NCBI GenBank assembly: GCA_013204125.1
Contig: JABMOP010000298.1
Span: forward strand, 1 to 11,634
Reading direction: 5' to 3'
Length of the DNA stretch: 11,634 nucleotides
From: Rhodospirillales bacterium
GTDB lineage: Bacteria; Pseudomonadota; Alphaproteobacteria; Rhodospirillales; UBA2165
Every line of letters starts with the position of its first letter. Position 1 is the stretch's first letter. Shown one piece after another: positions 1 through 7,522 of this stretch. The position numbers were made by a program, and so were the translations under genes. Below the pieces are notes generated by a model, which had not been told where the DNA came from, searched no databases, and saw only the letters and a program-made list of their open reading frames with translations.

Positions 1-521
1 AGGGAGCCAAGGCAGCCAAGCCCGATGCATTCGTTGCCTGGTCCTATCCGCCCGATACTTTTGGTCTTGCCGAACAGGCGAAGATCGAAGGCCTGAACGT
101 CAAAGCCTATTATTCCGCAGTGGCGACGGCGTTCCCCGGCTTCATCGGTAAATTCGGCAAATCCGCCGAAGGCATCCTTGGCGCCGGCGGCATCAAGGAT
201 TCGCCTGCACTCCGGTCATTCTACACGCGGCTGAAAAAAGTCACCGGCGTCGATGGCGATTTTTGGGGCAACCCGGTCTATTACTCGATGCTTCAGGTCA
301 TCACGCAGTCCATCGAAGCCGTCGGCTCCATGGACCGCAAGGCCATTACTAAGCACATGAAAACCCACACGTTCAAAACGCTGATTGGCGAGTTGGACGT
401 GCGCAACCAGAAAATGAACTGGGTGTGGACGGTCGGCCAGTGGCAGGACGGTGTTTTCAATGCCGTCGCCGGTGTCGGCGTCACGGGCGGCGAACCGGTA
501 AGACTTAAGAAAGGCTGGTAA
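1..521 (+). CDS. ABC transporter periplasmic substrate-binding protein, Liv/HAAT type (3' part)
   Basis: This is the C-terminal 172 residues of a periplasmic binding protein that would deliver a small solute to the permease encoded just downstream. The reading frame is open from the first full codon at position 3 to TAA at 519-521; the start lies outside the window. An internal ATG at 120 is not the start, because clear protein-like sequence continues upstream of it (AWSYPPDTFGLAEQAK). The fragment ends with the pattern typical of the Peripla_BP_6 family: a helix-rich lobe, then a strand WTVGQWQDGVFNAVAG with the VGQWQDG turn common in these proteins, and a short basic end (RLKKGW). Its position before livH-livM-livG-livF fixes its role better than the sequence does. 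The ligand could be a branched-chain amino acid, an amide, urea or an aromatic acid, since all are used by this family; nothing here decides. Family assignment is firm, ligand unknown. Confidence 0.85.
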   Translation, partial: GAKAAKPDAFVAWSYPPDTFGLAEQAKIEGLNVKAYYSAVATAFPGFIGKFGKSAEGILGAGGIKDSPALRSFYTRLKKVTGVDGDFWGNPVYYSMLQVITQSIEAVGSMDRKAITKHMKTHTFKTLIGELDVRNQKMNWVWTVGQWQDGVFNAVAGVGVTGGEPVRLKKGW

Positions 522-534
522 GCCAAACCATATT

Positions 535-583
535 TCACCCGGCGCCGGACCGTATCCGGCGCCGGGTGATTTCTATTTTCTTA
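535..583 (+). terminator. Perfect 15-bp hairpin with T-rich tail between the binding protein and permease genes
   Basis: The left arm 535-549 (TCACCCGGCGCCGGA) is perfectly complementary to the right arm 555-569, with a five-base loop at 550-554. The GC-rich stem is followed by an interrupted T-rich stretch (TTTCTATTTTCTT, about 570-583). It starts 14 nt after the stop of the binding-protein gene. This looks like an intrinsic terminator or partial attenuator. Such an arrangement is common after binding-protein genes in ABC operons, where it gives many copies of the binding protein and few of the membrane proteins. The T tract is not continuous, so leaky termination or 3'-end protection of the upstream mRNA is more likely than a full stop. 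Confidence 0.7.
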
Positions 584-602
584 ACGTACCGGTTCCCGCG
601 CT

Positions 603-1469
603 ATGGAAATTATCATTATCGGCATCTTGCTGGGTGGCACCTATGCCTTGATGGCAATGGGGCTACAACTGCAATACGGCGTCGCCCGCATCATGAACCT
701 CGCCAATGGTGAGCTTCTGATCGCCGGCGCATTCAGCACTTTTTGGTTTTTCACCGGCACCCATTTGAGCCCTTTTTGGGCCTTGGTCGTTATCGTGCCG
801 GTCGCTTTTGTGGTCAACTGGCTGATTTACAGAATCCTGCTGCTGCCGCTGGTCAAGCGCGCCAAGAGCCAGGGCCAGTTGGAAGTCGATAGCATCCTCG
901 CCACCTTCGGCATCAGTTTCATATTCATCGGTATTTTACTGGCCTTATTCGGCGGCGATTACTTAAGCTATTCCTACCTCGCCGAAGCCTATGTCATATT
1001 CGGCGAAAATTACGGCCTCAACCGGATCGCCGCCTTTCTCGGCGCAGCGATTTTATGTGTCGGCTTCTATATCTGGCTGATCCGCACCCGCGCCGGCCTG
1101 ACTTTACGCGCCATTGCGGTCAACCCATCGGCGGCCGGACTGGTCAGCATTAACGTTACCAACGCCTCGGCGTTTGCATTTGCGCTCGGCGGGTCCGTCA
1201 CCGCCGCCGCCGGCATGATGCTGAGTATGTTCCTCACATTCGATGCGTCCTTGGGCGTCATCTTCACCTTGAAAGCGCTGATCATTGTCATCATGGGCGG
1301 GGTCAGCGACATCCGCGGGACCATCGTCGCCGCCTTCGCCTTAGGCATGACCGAAACCGCCGTCGCCGTGCTGATCGATCCGGGCCTGACCTTGGCGGCG
1401 TCCTATATCTTGTTTCTCATCATCTTGTTGGTACGGCCCGAAGGAATATTCGGGAGGCGCACCGCATGA
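603..1469 (+). CDS. livH: Branched-chain-amino-acid-type ABC transporter permease (LivH-like)
   Basis: A 288-residue integral inner-membrane permease subunit, about the usual length for LivH. The N-terminal motif at about residues 11-44 (GGTYALMAMGLQLQYGVAR, then NLANGELLIAGAF) is the characteristic first conserved block of the family. The cytoplasmic coupling loop that contacts the ATPases is seen near residues 232-242 (GGVSDIRGTIV). Most of the chain is hydrophobic helix. The ATG at 603 puts the first membrane segment immediately at the N-terminus, but no Shine-Dalgarno sequence precedes it (upstream bases are ACCGGTTCCCGCGCT), unlike the other genes here; translation may be weak or start differently. 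The end overlaps the next gene by 4 nt (ATGA at 1466-1469), indicating translational coupling to livM. The gene symbol reflects the family, not a proven leucine transporter. Confidence 0.9.
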   Translation: MEIIIIGILLGGTYALMAMGLQLQYGVARIMNLANGELLIAGAFSTFWFFTGTHLSPFWALVVIVPVAFVVNWLIYRILLLPLVKRAKSQGQLEVDSILATFGISFIFIGILLALFGGDYLSYSYLAEAYVIFGENYGLNRIAAFLGAAILCVGFYIWLIRTRAGLTLRAIAVNPSAAGLVSINVTNASAFAFALGGSVTAAAGMMLSMFLTFDASLGVIFTLKALIIVIMGGVSDIRGTIVAAFALGMTETAVAVLIDPGLTLAASYILFLIILLVRPEGIFGRRTA

Positions 1470-2395
1470 GCCGCAAAGAAATGCGCGTCTTAGGGATAAG
1501 CTGCGTAATCGCCATCTTGGCGGCGTTGTTGCCGTTTGCCGGCTCCGGTTATTTGATGTCCATTTCTCTGTCTATCATCATGTACGCGGTCCTCGCCACG
1601 TCGTGGGCGCTGTTTTCGGGTCCGACCAATTATATATCCCTGGCCTCCGCTGCATTTTTCGGCGTCGGTATGTATGTGGTCGCGGGCGGCATAGACATCA
1701 TGCCCTATTGGGTCTTGGTCATTCTAGCAGGGGTGGCGGGCGCTATCTTGGCGGCCTTTGTCGGGCTGGCGACGCTTCGGATTTCCGGCGTTTATTTCGT
1801 GATTTTCACCCTCGGCCTGGCCGAACTGGTGCGCCAGATCGTGGTCTGGGGACAGGCGACGATGGGCACCCAAGCCGGCCTTTATGTGCTGACCGATTTA
1901 ACCGAAAATATGCTCTATTGGCTGCTGCTGGGCTTGGCGATCATCGTTTATTTAATCGGCTGGTGGATCGGCCGCTCCAGGCTCGGCTTTGCGCTCCGCA
2001 TTATCGGCAATGACGAAACCGTGGCCCTTCATTCCGGCATCAACACGGCGCGCGCCAAGGTCGTGTTGTTTGTTATTTCCAGCACCTTTGCTGCGCTCAC
2101 CGGCGCCCTAATTGCGCCGCGTTGGAGTTATGTCGAGCCCACCATCGCCTTTAGCCCGTTCATTTCCTTCCAAGTGGTCATCATGGCATTGCTCGGCGGC
2201 GTGCACAGGCTTTGGGGGCCGCTGGTCGGTGTTATTCCGTTCACCCTTTTGTGGGAGCTGATAAATTCTCATTTCCCGACCCAGACCACATTGCTGCTCG
2301 GCCTTGCCTTCCTGCTGATCGTTTATTTTATTCCGCACGGCATTGTCGGGCTGATCGAAGATCTCAATCGGCGAAGGAAGCGCGGCAATGGATAG
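1466..2395 (+). CDS. livM: Branched-chain-amino-acid-type ABC transporter permease (LivM-like)
   Basis: A 309-residue second permease subunit that would pair with LivH to form the membrane channel. It begins in the ATGA overlap with livH and has a good ribosome site (GGGAGG at 1452-1457, 8 nt before the start). The family block near residues 57-70 is present (ISLASAAFFGVGMY, matching the usual LSLGHAAFFGIGAY pattern). So are the segment RLGFALRIIGNDETVALHSG in the middle and the coupling loop near residues 244-256 (GGVHRLWGPLVGV). Many hydrophobic helices run through the chain, and it ends in a short basic cytoplasmic tail (NRRRKRGNG). It overlaps livG by 8 nt. The substitution of AS for the common GH in the first block is mild. 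The family call is firm; the substrate is not shown. Confidence 0.9.
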   Translation: MSRKEMRVLGISCVIAILAALLPFAGSGYLMSISLSIIMYAVLATSWALFSGPTNYISLASAAFFGVGMYVVAGGIDIMPYWVLVILAGVAGAILAAFVGLATLRISGVYFVIFTLGLAELVRQIVVWGQATMGTQAGLYVLTDLTENMLYWLLLGLAIIVYLIGWWIGRSRLGFALRIIGNDETVALHSGINTARAKVVLFVISSTFAALTGALIAPRWSYVEPTIAFSPFISFQVVIMALLGGVHRLWGPLVGVIPFTLLWELINSHFPTQTTLLLGLAFLLIVYFIPHGIVGLIEDLNRRRKRGNG

Positions 2396-3134
2396 CCTCG
2401 TCCGCACCGTGACCGCTTTGTCGGTCCGCAACGTGACCCGCACCTTCGGCGGCCTTGTCGCCGTTGACGATATTTCTTTCGATCTGGCGGAGAACGAGGT
2501 TCTCGGGCTGATCGGTCCCAACGGGTCCGGCAAAACAACGATGATGAATTTGATTTCCGGCGCCTTGCAACCGAACAGCGGTGAAATCCGCCTTTACCGC
2601 GACGACATCACCCGGTCGCGGGCAAATGCCATTGCGCGCCTTGGCATCGCGCGCACTTTTCAAATCGTCCGCATGTTGCCGAGCCTTAGCGTGTTGGAAA
2701 ATGTCGCCGCCGGCGGCGTCTTCGGCCATGACCGGCATTGGGGCCGGGAATTGAACAACCGCGCCTTCGAAGTGCTCCACCGGGTTGGGCTCGAAGGCGC
2801 GGAAAACAATCCGATATCAACCCTCACCTATATCGATCAAAAACGCCTGGAATTGGCGCGGGCGCTGATTTCCAATCCGCGCGTTATCTTGCTCGACGAA
2901 TGGCTGGCCGGATTAAACCCAACCGAATTGCAGACCGGCATCGCGCTGATAGAAGAATTGCGCACCGAAGGCCGCACCGTTGTCATTGTCGAACATGTGA
3001 TGGATGCCATTCGTTCGCTCTGTGACCGCTGCGTGGTTATGAACTCGGGCGCCAAGATCGCCGAAGGCACACCCGCCGAAGTGCTCGCCGATGCCGGTGT
3101 GATTACCGCCTATCTCGGAGACGACGATGCTTGA
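2388..3134 (+). CDS. livG: ABC transporter ATP-binding protein (LivG-like) with unusual signature motif
   Basis: A 248-residue cytoplasmic ATPase powering the LivH/LivM pair; length is normal for LivG. Walker A is GPNGSGKTT (residues 43-51), the Q-loop glutamine is Q92 (ARTFQ), Walker B ends in D170-E171, the D-loop region reads AGLNPTE, and the switch histidine is H203 (VEHVMDA). The ABC signature, usually LAYGQQRRLE or LSGGQ in this family, reads LTYIDQKRLE (residues 146-155), so the second glycine is replaced by isoleucine and the following glutamine by aspartate. The residue after the catalytic glutamate is W172 instead of proline. The active site is otherwise intact, so the protein is probably functional but divergent. 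Start at 2388 has AAGGA at 2374-2378. It overlaps livM by 8 nt and livF by 8 nt, so the four transporter genes are translationally linked. Confidence 0.9.
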   Translation: MDSLVRTVTALSVRNVTRTFGGLVAVDDISFDLAENEVLGLIGPNGSGKTTMMNLISGALQPNSGEIRLYRDDITRSRANAIARLGIARTFQIVRMLPSLSVLENVAAGGVFGHDRHWGRELNNRAFEVLHRVGLEGAENNPISTLTYIDQKRLELARALISNPRVILLDEWLAGLNPTELQTGIALIEELRTEGRTVVIVEHVMDAIRSLCDRCVVMNSGAKIAEGTPAEVLADAGVITAYLGDDDA

Positions 3135-4212
3135 AACCGAGAATGTTTCGGTCTTCTACGGCCGCCACCACGCCCTGGAAAAAGCCTCGATCAAGGTCGA
3201 TCGGGGCGAGATCGTGGTCATGCTCGGCGCCAACGGGGCCGGCAAAAGCACGTTTTTACGCGCCATTGCCGGGGTCACACCGGCCATGGAAGGCAGCGTT
3301 GTCCGCATGGACGGCGACGACATCACCCACCGCCCGCCTTACGAAATTGTCGAAGCGGGGATTGCCTTGGTACCGGAAGACCGCGGCATTTTTGCTGATT
3401 TGACGGTTGAGGAAAATTTATTCCTTGGCGCCAACCCCAAACGGGCGCGGGCCTACGAAGCGGAAAATCTGGATAAAGTCTTCAGCCTGTTTCCAAAGCT
3501 TGCCGAACGCCGCACCCAAGCCGTCCACACAATGAGCGGCGGCGAGCGGCAAATGGTCGCCATCGGCCGCGCCATGATGTCGCATCCGACGATTTTGATG
3601 CTGGATGAACCATCACTTGGCCTATCGCCGCTATTGTCGAAAGAATTGTTCCAATCGCTGACCGTCATCAAGGATACCGGGGTTGGTATTTTCCTGGTCG
3701 AACAGAACGCCAAGCAAAGCCTGGCCATCGCCGACCGCGGCTATCTTTTGGACAATGGACATATCACCGGCGCCGATACGGCCCACGCGCTGGCCAATGA
3801 TCAGCAGGTCATAAAGGCCTATCTGGGCGGCGCAGAAGCCAAAGCCACCACCGGCGCCCCGGCCGCCTTTCCAACCGAAGATAGGGCGGCCGGTATCGAC
3901 AGCCCGCACGCCATCACCGCCGGCAACCGGGCAGGACTGCGCCAACGCACCAATGACATTATTCCGTTCAGTATTTCAGAATTGGTCGATGGCGCGTCTG
4001 CCGTCCAATCGGCGCATTTCAATTCGGGCCGGGTCGAGGGGGTCGGAGCGCCCCCACCGCCAACCAACGGCGGCAGCCACAAAAGCCAGCCAAGCGCGCC
4101 TCTGGACACCGGAAGTTCCGTAGGCAGAAGCAGTGAATTGCAGCAAATGTTGGCGGAAATGGAAGCAGCCGCCGCCAACGCGTTAAATCCAAGGGGCGGG
4201 GAAACCAGTTAA
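3127..4212 (+). CDS. livF: ABC transporter ATP-binding protein (LivF-like) with a long C-terminal extension
   Basis: A 361-residue protein whose first 235 or so residues are a complete LivF-type ATPase: Walker A GANGAGKST (34-42), the family segment VPEDRGIFADLTVEENL (82-98), signature MSGGERQM (136-143), Walker B LMLDEP (157-162) and VEQN (191-194), where this family carries Gln in the switch position. LivF normally ends close to the sequence AYLGG, seen here at 231-235. A further 126 residues follow without a stop or frame change. They are rich in Ala, Ser, Gly and Pro (including GAPPPPTNGG), look disordered, and end in a short likely amphipathic helix (SSELQQMLAEMEAAAANAL). Start ATG 3127 has GGAG at 3117-3120 and overlaps livG by 8 nt. 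The tail resembles no domain I recognise; it may be a regulatory or interaction arm. The ATPase call is secure. Confidence 0.9.
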   Translation: MLETENVSVFYGRHHALEKASIKVDRGEIVVMLGANGAGKSTFLRAIAGVTPAMEGSVVRMDGDDITHRPPYEIVEAGIALVPEDRGIFADLTVEENLFLGANPKRARAYEAENLDKVFSLFPKLAERRTQAVHTMSGGERQMVAIGRAMMSHPTILMLDEPSLGLSPLLSKELFQSLTVIKDTGVGIFLVEQNAKQSLAIADRGYLLDNGHITGADTAHALANDQQVIKAYLGGAEAKATTGAPAAFPTEDRAAGIDSPHAITAGNRAGLRQRTNDIIPFSISELVDGASAVQSAHFNSGRVEGVGAPPPPTNGGSHKSQPSAPLDTGSSVGRSSELQQMLAEMEAAAANALNPRGGETS

Positions 4213-4215
4213 GGA

Positions 4216-4237
4216 CCCGGTATCGGCGCGATCCGGG
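4216..4237 (+). other. Short intercistronic hairpin before the aldehyde dehydrogenase gene
   Basis: CCCGG-T-ATCG at 4216-4225 pairs with CGATCCGGG at 4229-4237 around a 3-nt loop, giving nine base pairs with one bulged T. No T run follows, so it is not a standard terminator. It lies wholly in the 40-nt gap between the livF stop and the preferred aldehyde dehydrogenase start, directly upstream of that gene's ribosome site. It may stabilise or set processing of the mRNA between transporter and enzyme genes. It could also be a chance structure in GC-rich DNA. Confidence 0.4.
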
Positions 4238-4240
4238 ATG

Positions 4241-4247
4241 AGAGAGG
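4241..4247 (+). promoter_or_regulatory. Ribosome binding site that decides the aldehyde dehydrogenase start
   Basis: AGAGAGG sits 5 nt before the ATG at 4253. The alternative in-frame ATG at 4238 would place this site inside the gene, has only a GC-rich hairpin arm before it, and would add the poorly conserved residues MREDE. The 4253 start is therefore preferred. Confidence 0.7.
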
Positions 4248-4252
4248 ATGAG

Positions 4253-5713
4253 ATGAATAAAGTATTTGAAGGAATGTATGTCGGCGGCCAATGGTCATCC
4301 ACGGGCAAAACCTTTCCCGATATAAATCCTTCCGATGGTTCGGTTTGGGGTGATGCCCCGGACGGCGGGCGCATGGAAGCCCGCAATGCAATTAACGCGG
4401 CGCATGCTGCCTTTGGTGAATGGTCTTCGCTGCAATTCAACGAGCGCGCTCATTACATGATGAAAATCGCGCAAGTGTTCGAGAAACGCCAAGCCGACAT
4501 CACCGCCGCCCTTCAAGGCGAAGGTGGCGGCTGGTTCGGCAAAGGCATGTTCGAAGCATCTTACGCGCCGGAAGTCTTTTATGCGGCGGCAGCCTCCAAC
4601 TACGCCGCCATCGGCGAAATCATTCCTTCGGAATTTGGCAAGCTGTCGATGGCCGTGCGCCGCCCGATGGGCGTCATTTCGGTTATCAGCCCATGGAATT
4701 TCCCGGTCGTGCTGACCAGCCGCGGCATCGCCTTCGCCATCGCCGCCGGCAACACGCTTGTCTTGAAACCATCGGAAGAAACCCCCTATTGCGGCGGCCT
4801 TCTCTTCGCCGAAATTTTCGAAGAAGCGGGCATCCCGGACGGCGTTTTAAACGTCGTCACCTGTTCCAGAGATAACGTCGCAGAAGTCGGCGAAGAATTG
4901 ATCGAAAACCCCTTGGTCAAAGGAATTTCGTTCACCGGATCAACCGCGGTCGGTCGCCAGATCGGCGCCCGCGCCGGCGCTCATTTGAAAAAATGTTGTT
5001 TGGAGCTGGGCGGCAAGGACAGCTTGATTGTCTGCGACGATGCGGATATGGACCGCGCCACCGGCGCCGCCAATTTCGGCAGCTTCATGCATCAGGGTCA
5101 AATATGCATGTCGGTCGAAAAAGTATTGGTGCAGGACACAATTTTCGATGAATTTTTGAAACAGTTCATCGAACGGGCGTCCAAATTAAAAGTCGGCGAC
5201 ACGACCAAAGACAACTCGCACATCATCGGCCCGCTGATTAACGACAAACAAGCGGCCAGGGTCAAAGGCCATATAGACGACGCCGTAGCAAAAGGCGCCA
5301 AGATTGTGCTCGGCGGCGGCGTTAACGGACGTTTCGTCGAGCCGACGCTTTTGGTAGGCGTGACGCCGGACATGAAAGTCTATCAGGAAGAAACCTTCGG
5401 CCCTGTGGTGCCGGTGATCCCGTTCAAAACCGATGAAGAAGCCATCAAAATCGCCAACGATTCCGAATACGGCCTATCGGCGGGGGTAATCACCAGGGAT
5501 GAACACCGGGGCCTCAATATCGCCAGGCAATTGGAAACCGGCATGTGCCACATCAATTGCTCTTCGGTTAATGACGAGCCGCACGCGCCGTTCGGCGGAT
5601 CCAAGGCTTCGGGCATGGGCCGCCACGGCGGGCGCTGGGCGACAGATACATTTACCGAGACACGCTGGATCACGTTGGATCGCGGCGGCCGCGGTTTTCC
5701 ACCAGGATTTTAA
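4253..5713 (+). CDS. NAD(P)-dependent aldehyde dehydrogenase, benzaldehyde/vanillin dehydrogenase-like
   Basis: A 486-residue soluble enzyme that would oxidise an aldehyde to the carboxylic acid with NAD(P)+; the length is typical for the superfamily. All catalytic elements are visible: SPWNFPV with the oxyanion Asn149, the cofactor lysine K172 in LVLKPSEETP, the Rossmann turn FTGSTAVG (227-234), the general base E251 in LELGGK, the nucleophile C285 in GQICMS, and the late motif EETFGPV. The C-terminal segment (HAPFGGSKASGMGRHGGRWA) and the overall pattern resemble aldehyde dehydrogenases that act on aromatic aldehydes (benzaldehyde, vanillin, salicylaldehyde), but substrate choice cannot be read safely from sequence. 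An upstream ATG at 4238 would add five residues and is less likely. The gene follows the transporter by 40 nt and precedes a catabolic set, which suggests it completes the pathway for the imported compound. Confidence 0.9.
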   Translation: MNKVFEGMYVGGQWSSTGKTFPDINPSDGSVWGDAPDGGRMEARNAINAAHAAFGEWSSLQFNERAHYMMKIAQVFEKRQADITAALQGEGGGWFGKGMFEASYAPEVFYAAAASNYAAIGEIIPSEFGKLSMAVRRPMGVISVISPWNFPVVLTSRGIAFAIAAGNTLVLKPSEETPYCGGLLFAEIFEEAGIPDGVLNVVTCSRDNVAEVGEELIENPLVKGISFTGSTAVGRQIGARAGAHLKKCCLELGGKDSLIVCDDADMDRATGAANFGSFMHQGQICMSVEKVLVQDTIFDEFLKQFIERASKLKVGDTTKDNSHIIGPLINDKQAARVKGHIDDAVAKGAKIVLGGGVNGRFVEPTLLVGVTPDMKVYQEETFGPVVPVIPFKTDEEAIKIANDSEYGLSAGVITRDEHRGLNIARQLETGMCHINCSSVNDEPHAPFGGSKASGMGRHGGRWATDTFTETRWITLDRGGRGFPPGF

Positions 5714-5809
5714 AGACCAAGAAACGAAACAAGCGAAATTGATGAAACAGCCGCAGCACCATTTAAAGGAATATTTTTAGCTGCGGATAACTGAGATGAG
5801 GAAAAAGCC
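5714..5809 (+). other. 96-nt spacer between aldehyde dehydrogenase and SPFH genes, possible internal regulation
   Basis: This is the longest gap between genes in the window and is richer in A/T than its surroundings. It contains a perfect 7-bp inverted repeat (CCGCAGC at 5751-5757 and GCTGCGG at 5780-5786) enclosing 22 nt. A weak sigma70-like pair, TTGATG at 5739-5744 and TTTAAA at 5762-5767 with 17-nt spacing, matches only four of six bases in each box. A GAGG ribosome site at 5798-5801 serves the next gene. The gap could hold an internal promoter or an operator for the downstream genes, but nothing in it is decisive. Confidence 0.25.
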
Positions 5810-7510
5810 ATGTCGAGTTTTACAGGTTGGGTGATTTTAGCTCTAGTCGTATTGGCAGTTCTAATTGTCCTTTGGGCACGCTTCTATAGGCGCGCGACGC
5901 GCGAAGTCAGTCTCATCAAGACCGGGATCGGCGGACGCAAGGTGATTATGGACGGCGGCTGCATCGTCATTCCTTATTTCCACGAAGTCTCCAGGGTCAA
6001 TATGCAGACCCTCAAGCTGCACGTGGAACGCTCCGGCGAAGCGGCGCTGATTACCAAGGATCGCCTGCGCGTCGATGTGGGCATCGAATTCTATGTATCG
6101 GTCGCACCGGATAAGGACGGCATTTCACGGGCCGCCCAAACCCTCGGCAACCGGACCTTCGATGCGCAAAAGCTCGGCGAATTGATTGAAGGCAAATTGA
6201 TTGATGCGGCGCGCGCCGTCGCGGCGCGCCAAACCATGGACGAATTGCACGAAAACCGGGGCGTCTTCGTCGCCGATGTGAAAGACAGCCTGATCGAAAC
6301 TCTGTCGCATAATGGGCTCGATCTGGATTCGGTGTCCCTGACCACACTCGATCAGACGCCGTTCAAGAACCTGGATGAAAACAACGCCTTCAACGCCGTC
6401 GGGATGCGTAAATTGGCCGAAGTTGTCGCCAAGTCCAAAAAGGACCGCGCCGAGATTGATGCCGACGCCGACGTATCGGTGCGCCGCGCCGCGATGGAAG
6501 TATCCAAACAGAAACTCAGTATTGATCTGGAAGAACAAGAGGCGCAAATCGCCCAGGTGCAGCAGATCGAAAGCCTAAAAGCGGCGCAATTGGCCGAAGT
6601 TGCCCGGCGCAAGGCGGACGGCGAACGCGAAGCCGCGCAAGCCCGGATTACCATGGAGCAAAGCATCCGTGCGTCGGATATCGACCGGGAACGCACCATT
6701 CGCGAAGCCGAGATAAATAAAGACAAAGGCATTCGCGAGGCCGAAATTGCCCATGAATTAAACGTCGAAACCGCCAACCAAGACCGCCAAATCGCCTTGG
6801 CGGCAAAATCTCAGGAAACAAGCAGAGCCCGCACGCTGGCCGATCAGGTCATGGCAGAATCCGTGAAAGCGAGCGAAAATATTTCAACGGTCAAACGGAT
6901 GGCTGAAAGTGAACGGCGCAAAGATATCGCTGTCCTCAGCGCCCAACAGGATGCGGAAATATCCAGCGTTCGTATTCGCACCGCGGCCAAGGCCGAACGC
7001 GCCGCCGCCGAAGATAAATCCGCTGCACTACTAGAAATGGCCAAAGGCCAAGCGGCTGCATCGAATATCCGATCCGAAGCCAAGAAAACGGAAATGCTTG
7101 CCGAAGCCGATGGCCAGCGCGCCTTGGTCGATGCCGAAAACCGGATCAGCGACCGCATCGTTGCCATGCGCATCGCCCGCAACCGGTTGGAAGCCTTGCC
7201 GAAAATCCTGGCCGAAATGGTCAAGCCGGCGGAAAAAATTGAGTCCATCAAAATCCATCACGTCACCGGCCTCGGCAATTTAAGGTCGGGTTCCGGATCG
7301 GATGCCGGTGCCGGCGATAAACCGGAAAAGCCTATCGTCAATCAGGCCATCGATTCCATTCTCGACATGGCCATCCAGCTTCCCGCCGTAAAGCGGATCG
7401 GCGAAGAGCTCGGATTCAGCGTCGCCGGTGGCATGGCCGAAGCCGCCGACGGAATGTTAAGAGCCACCGAAATTGGCCACACCGGGTCCGGCGACAACGA
7501 TAAGGACTGA
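5810..7510 (+). CDS. Flotillin / YqiK-type SPFH domain membrane protein
   Basis: A 566-residue membrane-anchored scaffold protein, close in length to YqiK-type flotillins. Residues 6-23 form one hydrophobic membrane segment at the N-terminus, followed by basic residues (RFYRRATR). An SPFH/band-7 domain spans roughly 30-200 and includes TKDRLRVDVGIEFYV. A long charged coiled coil covers about 205-430, with REAEI repeats near 298-314 and many Ala/Glu/Arg heptads. The C-terminal flotillin domain starts near residue 429 (MLAEADGQRALVDAENRI) and runs through KPAEKIESIKIHHVTGL to a final helical part. Flotillins oligomerise at the membrane and organise microdomains or protein complexes. Such genes are often next to an NfeD-type partner; none is seen here, and instead the gene sits between an aldehyde dehydrogenase and an amidase. 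Start 5810 has GAGG 8 nt upstream. The family is certain; its role with the transporter or enzymes is inference. Confidence 0.9.
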   Translation: MSSFTGWVILALVVLAVLIVLWARFYRRATREVSLIKTGIGGRKVIMDGGCIVIPYFHEVSRVNMQTLKLHVERSGEAALITKDRLRVDVGIEFYVSVAPDKDGISRAAQTLGNRTFDAQKLGELIEGKLIDAARAVAARQTMDELHENRGVFVADVKDSLIETLSHNGLDLDSVSLTTLDQTPFKNLDENNAFNAVGMRKLAEVVAKSKKDRAEIDADADVSVRRAAMEVSKQKLSIDLEEQEAQIAQVQQIESLKAAQLAEVARRKADGEREAAQARITMEQSIRASDIDRERTIREAEINKDKGIREAEIAHELNVETANQDRQIALAAKSQETSRARTLADQVMAESVKASENISTVKRMAESERRKDIAVLSAQQDAEISSVRIRTAAKAERAAAEDKSAALLEMAKGQAAASNIRSEAKKTEMLAEADGQRALVDAENRISDRIVAMRIARNRLEALPKILAEMVKPAEKIESIKIHHVTGLGNLRSGSGSDAGAGDKPEKPIVNQAIDSILDMAIQLPAVKRIGEELGFSVAGGMAEAADGMLRATEIGHTGSGDNDKD

Positions 7511-7522
7511 TAGGAGACGGAT

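Noticed and set aside
1603..2013. 136-codon + strand frame inside livM
   Set aside because: It lies wholly within the strongly conserved livM frame, and its translation is Arg/Gly/His-rich, as out-of-frame reads of GC-rich genes are.
2108..2780. Overlapping - strand frames opposite livM/livG
   Set aside because: They are shadows of conserved transporter genes with no convincing motifs.
3819..4178. 119-codon - strand frame opposite the LivF tail
   Set aside because: Considered because the LivF tail is unusual. The antisense product has no recognisable motif, and the livF frame runs unbroken through the region with the same codon habits as the ATPase part.
5742..5780. 12-residue mini reading frame (MKQPQHHLKEYF) before the SPFH gene, possible leader peptide
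   Set aside because: It has a stop within one arm of a small inverted repeat, which is suggestive. However, there is no ribosome site, no run of a single amino acid and no terminator after it, so attenuation is not supported.
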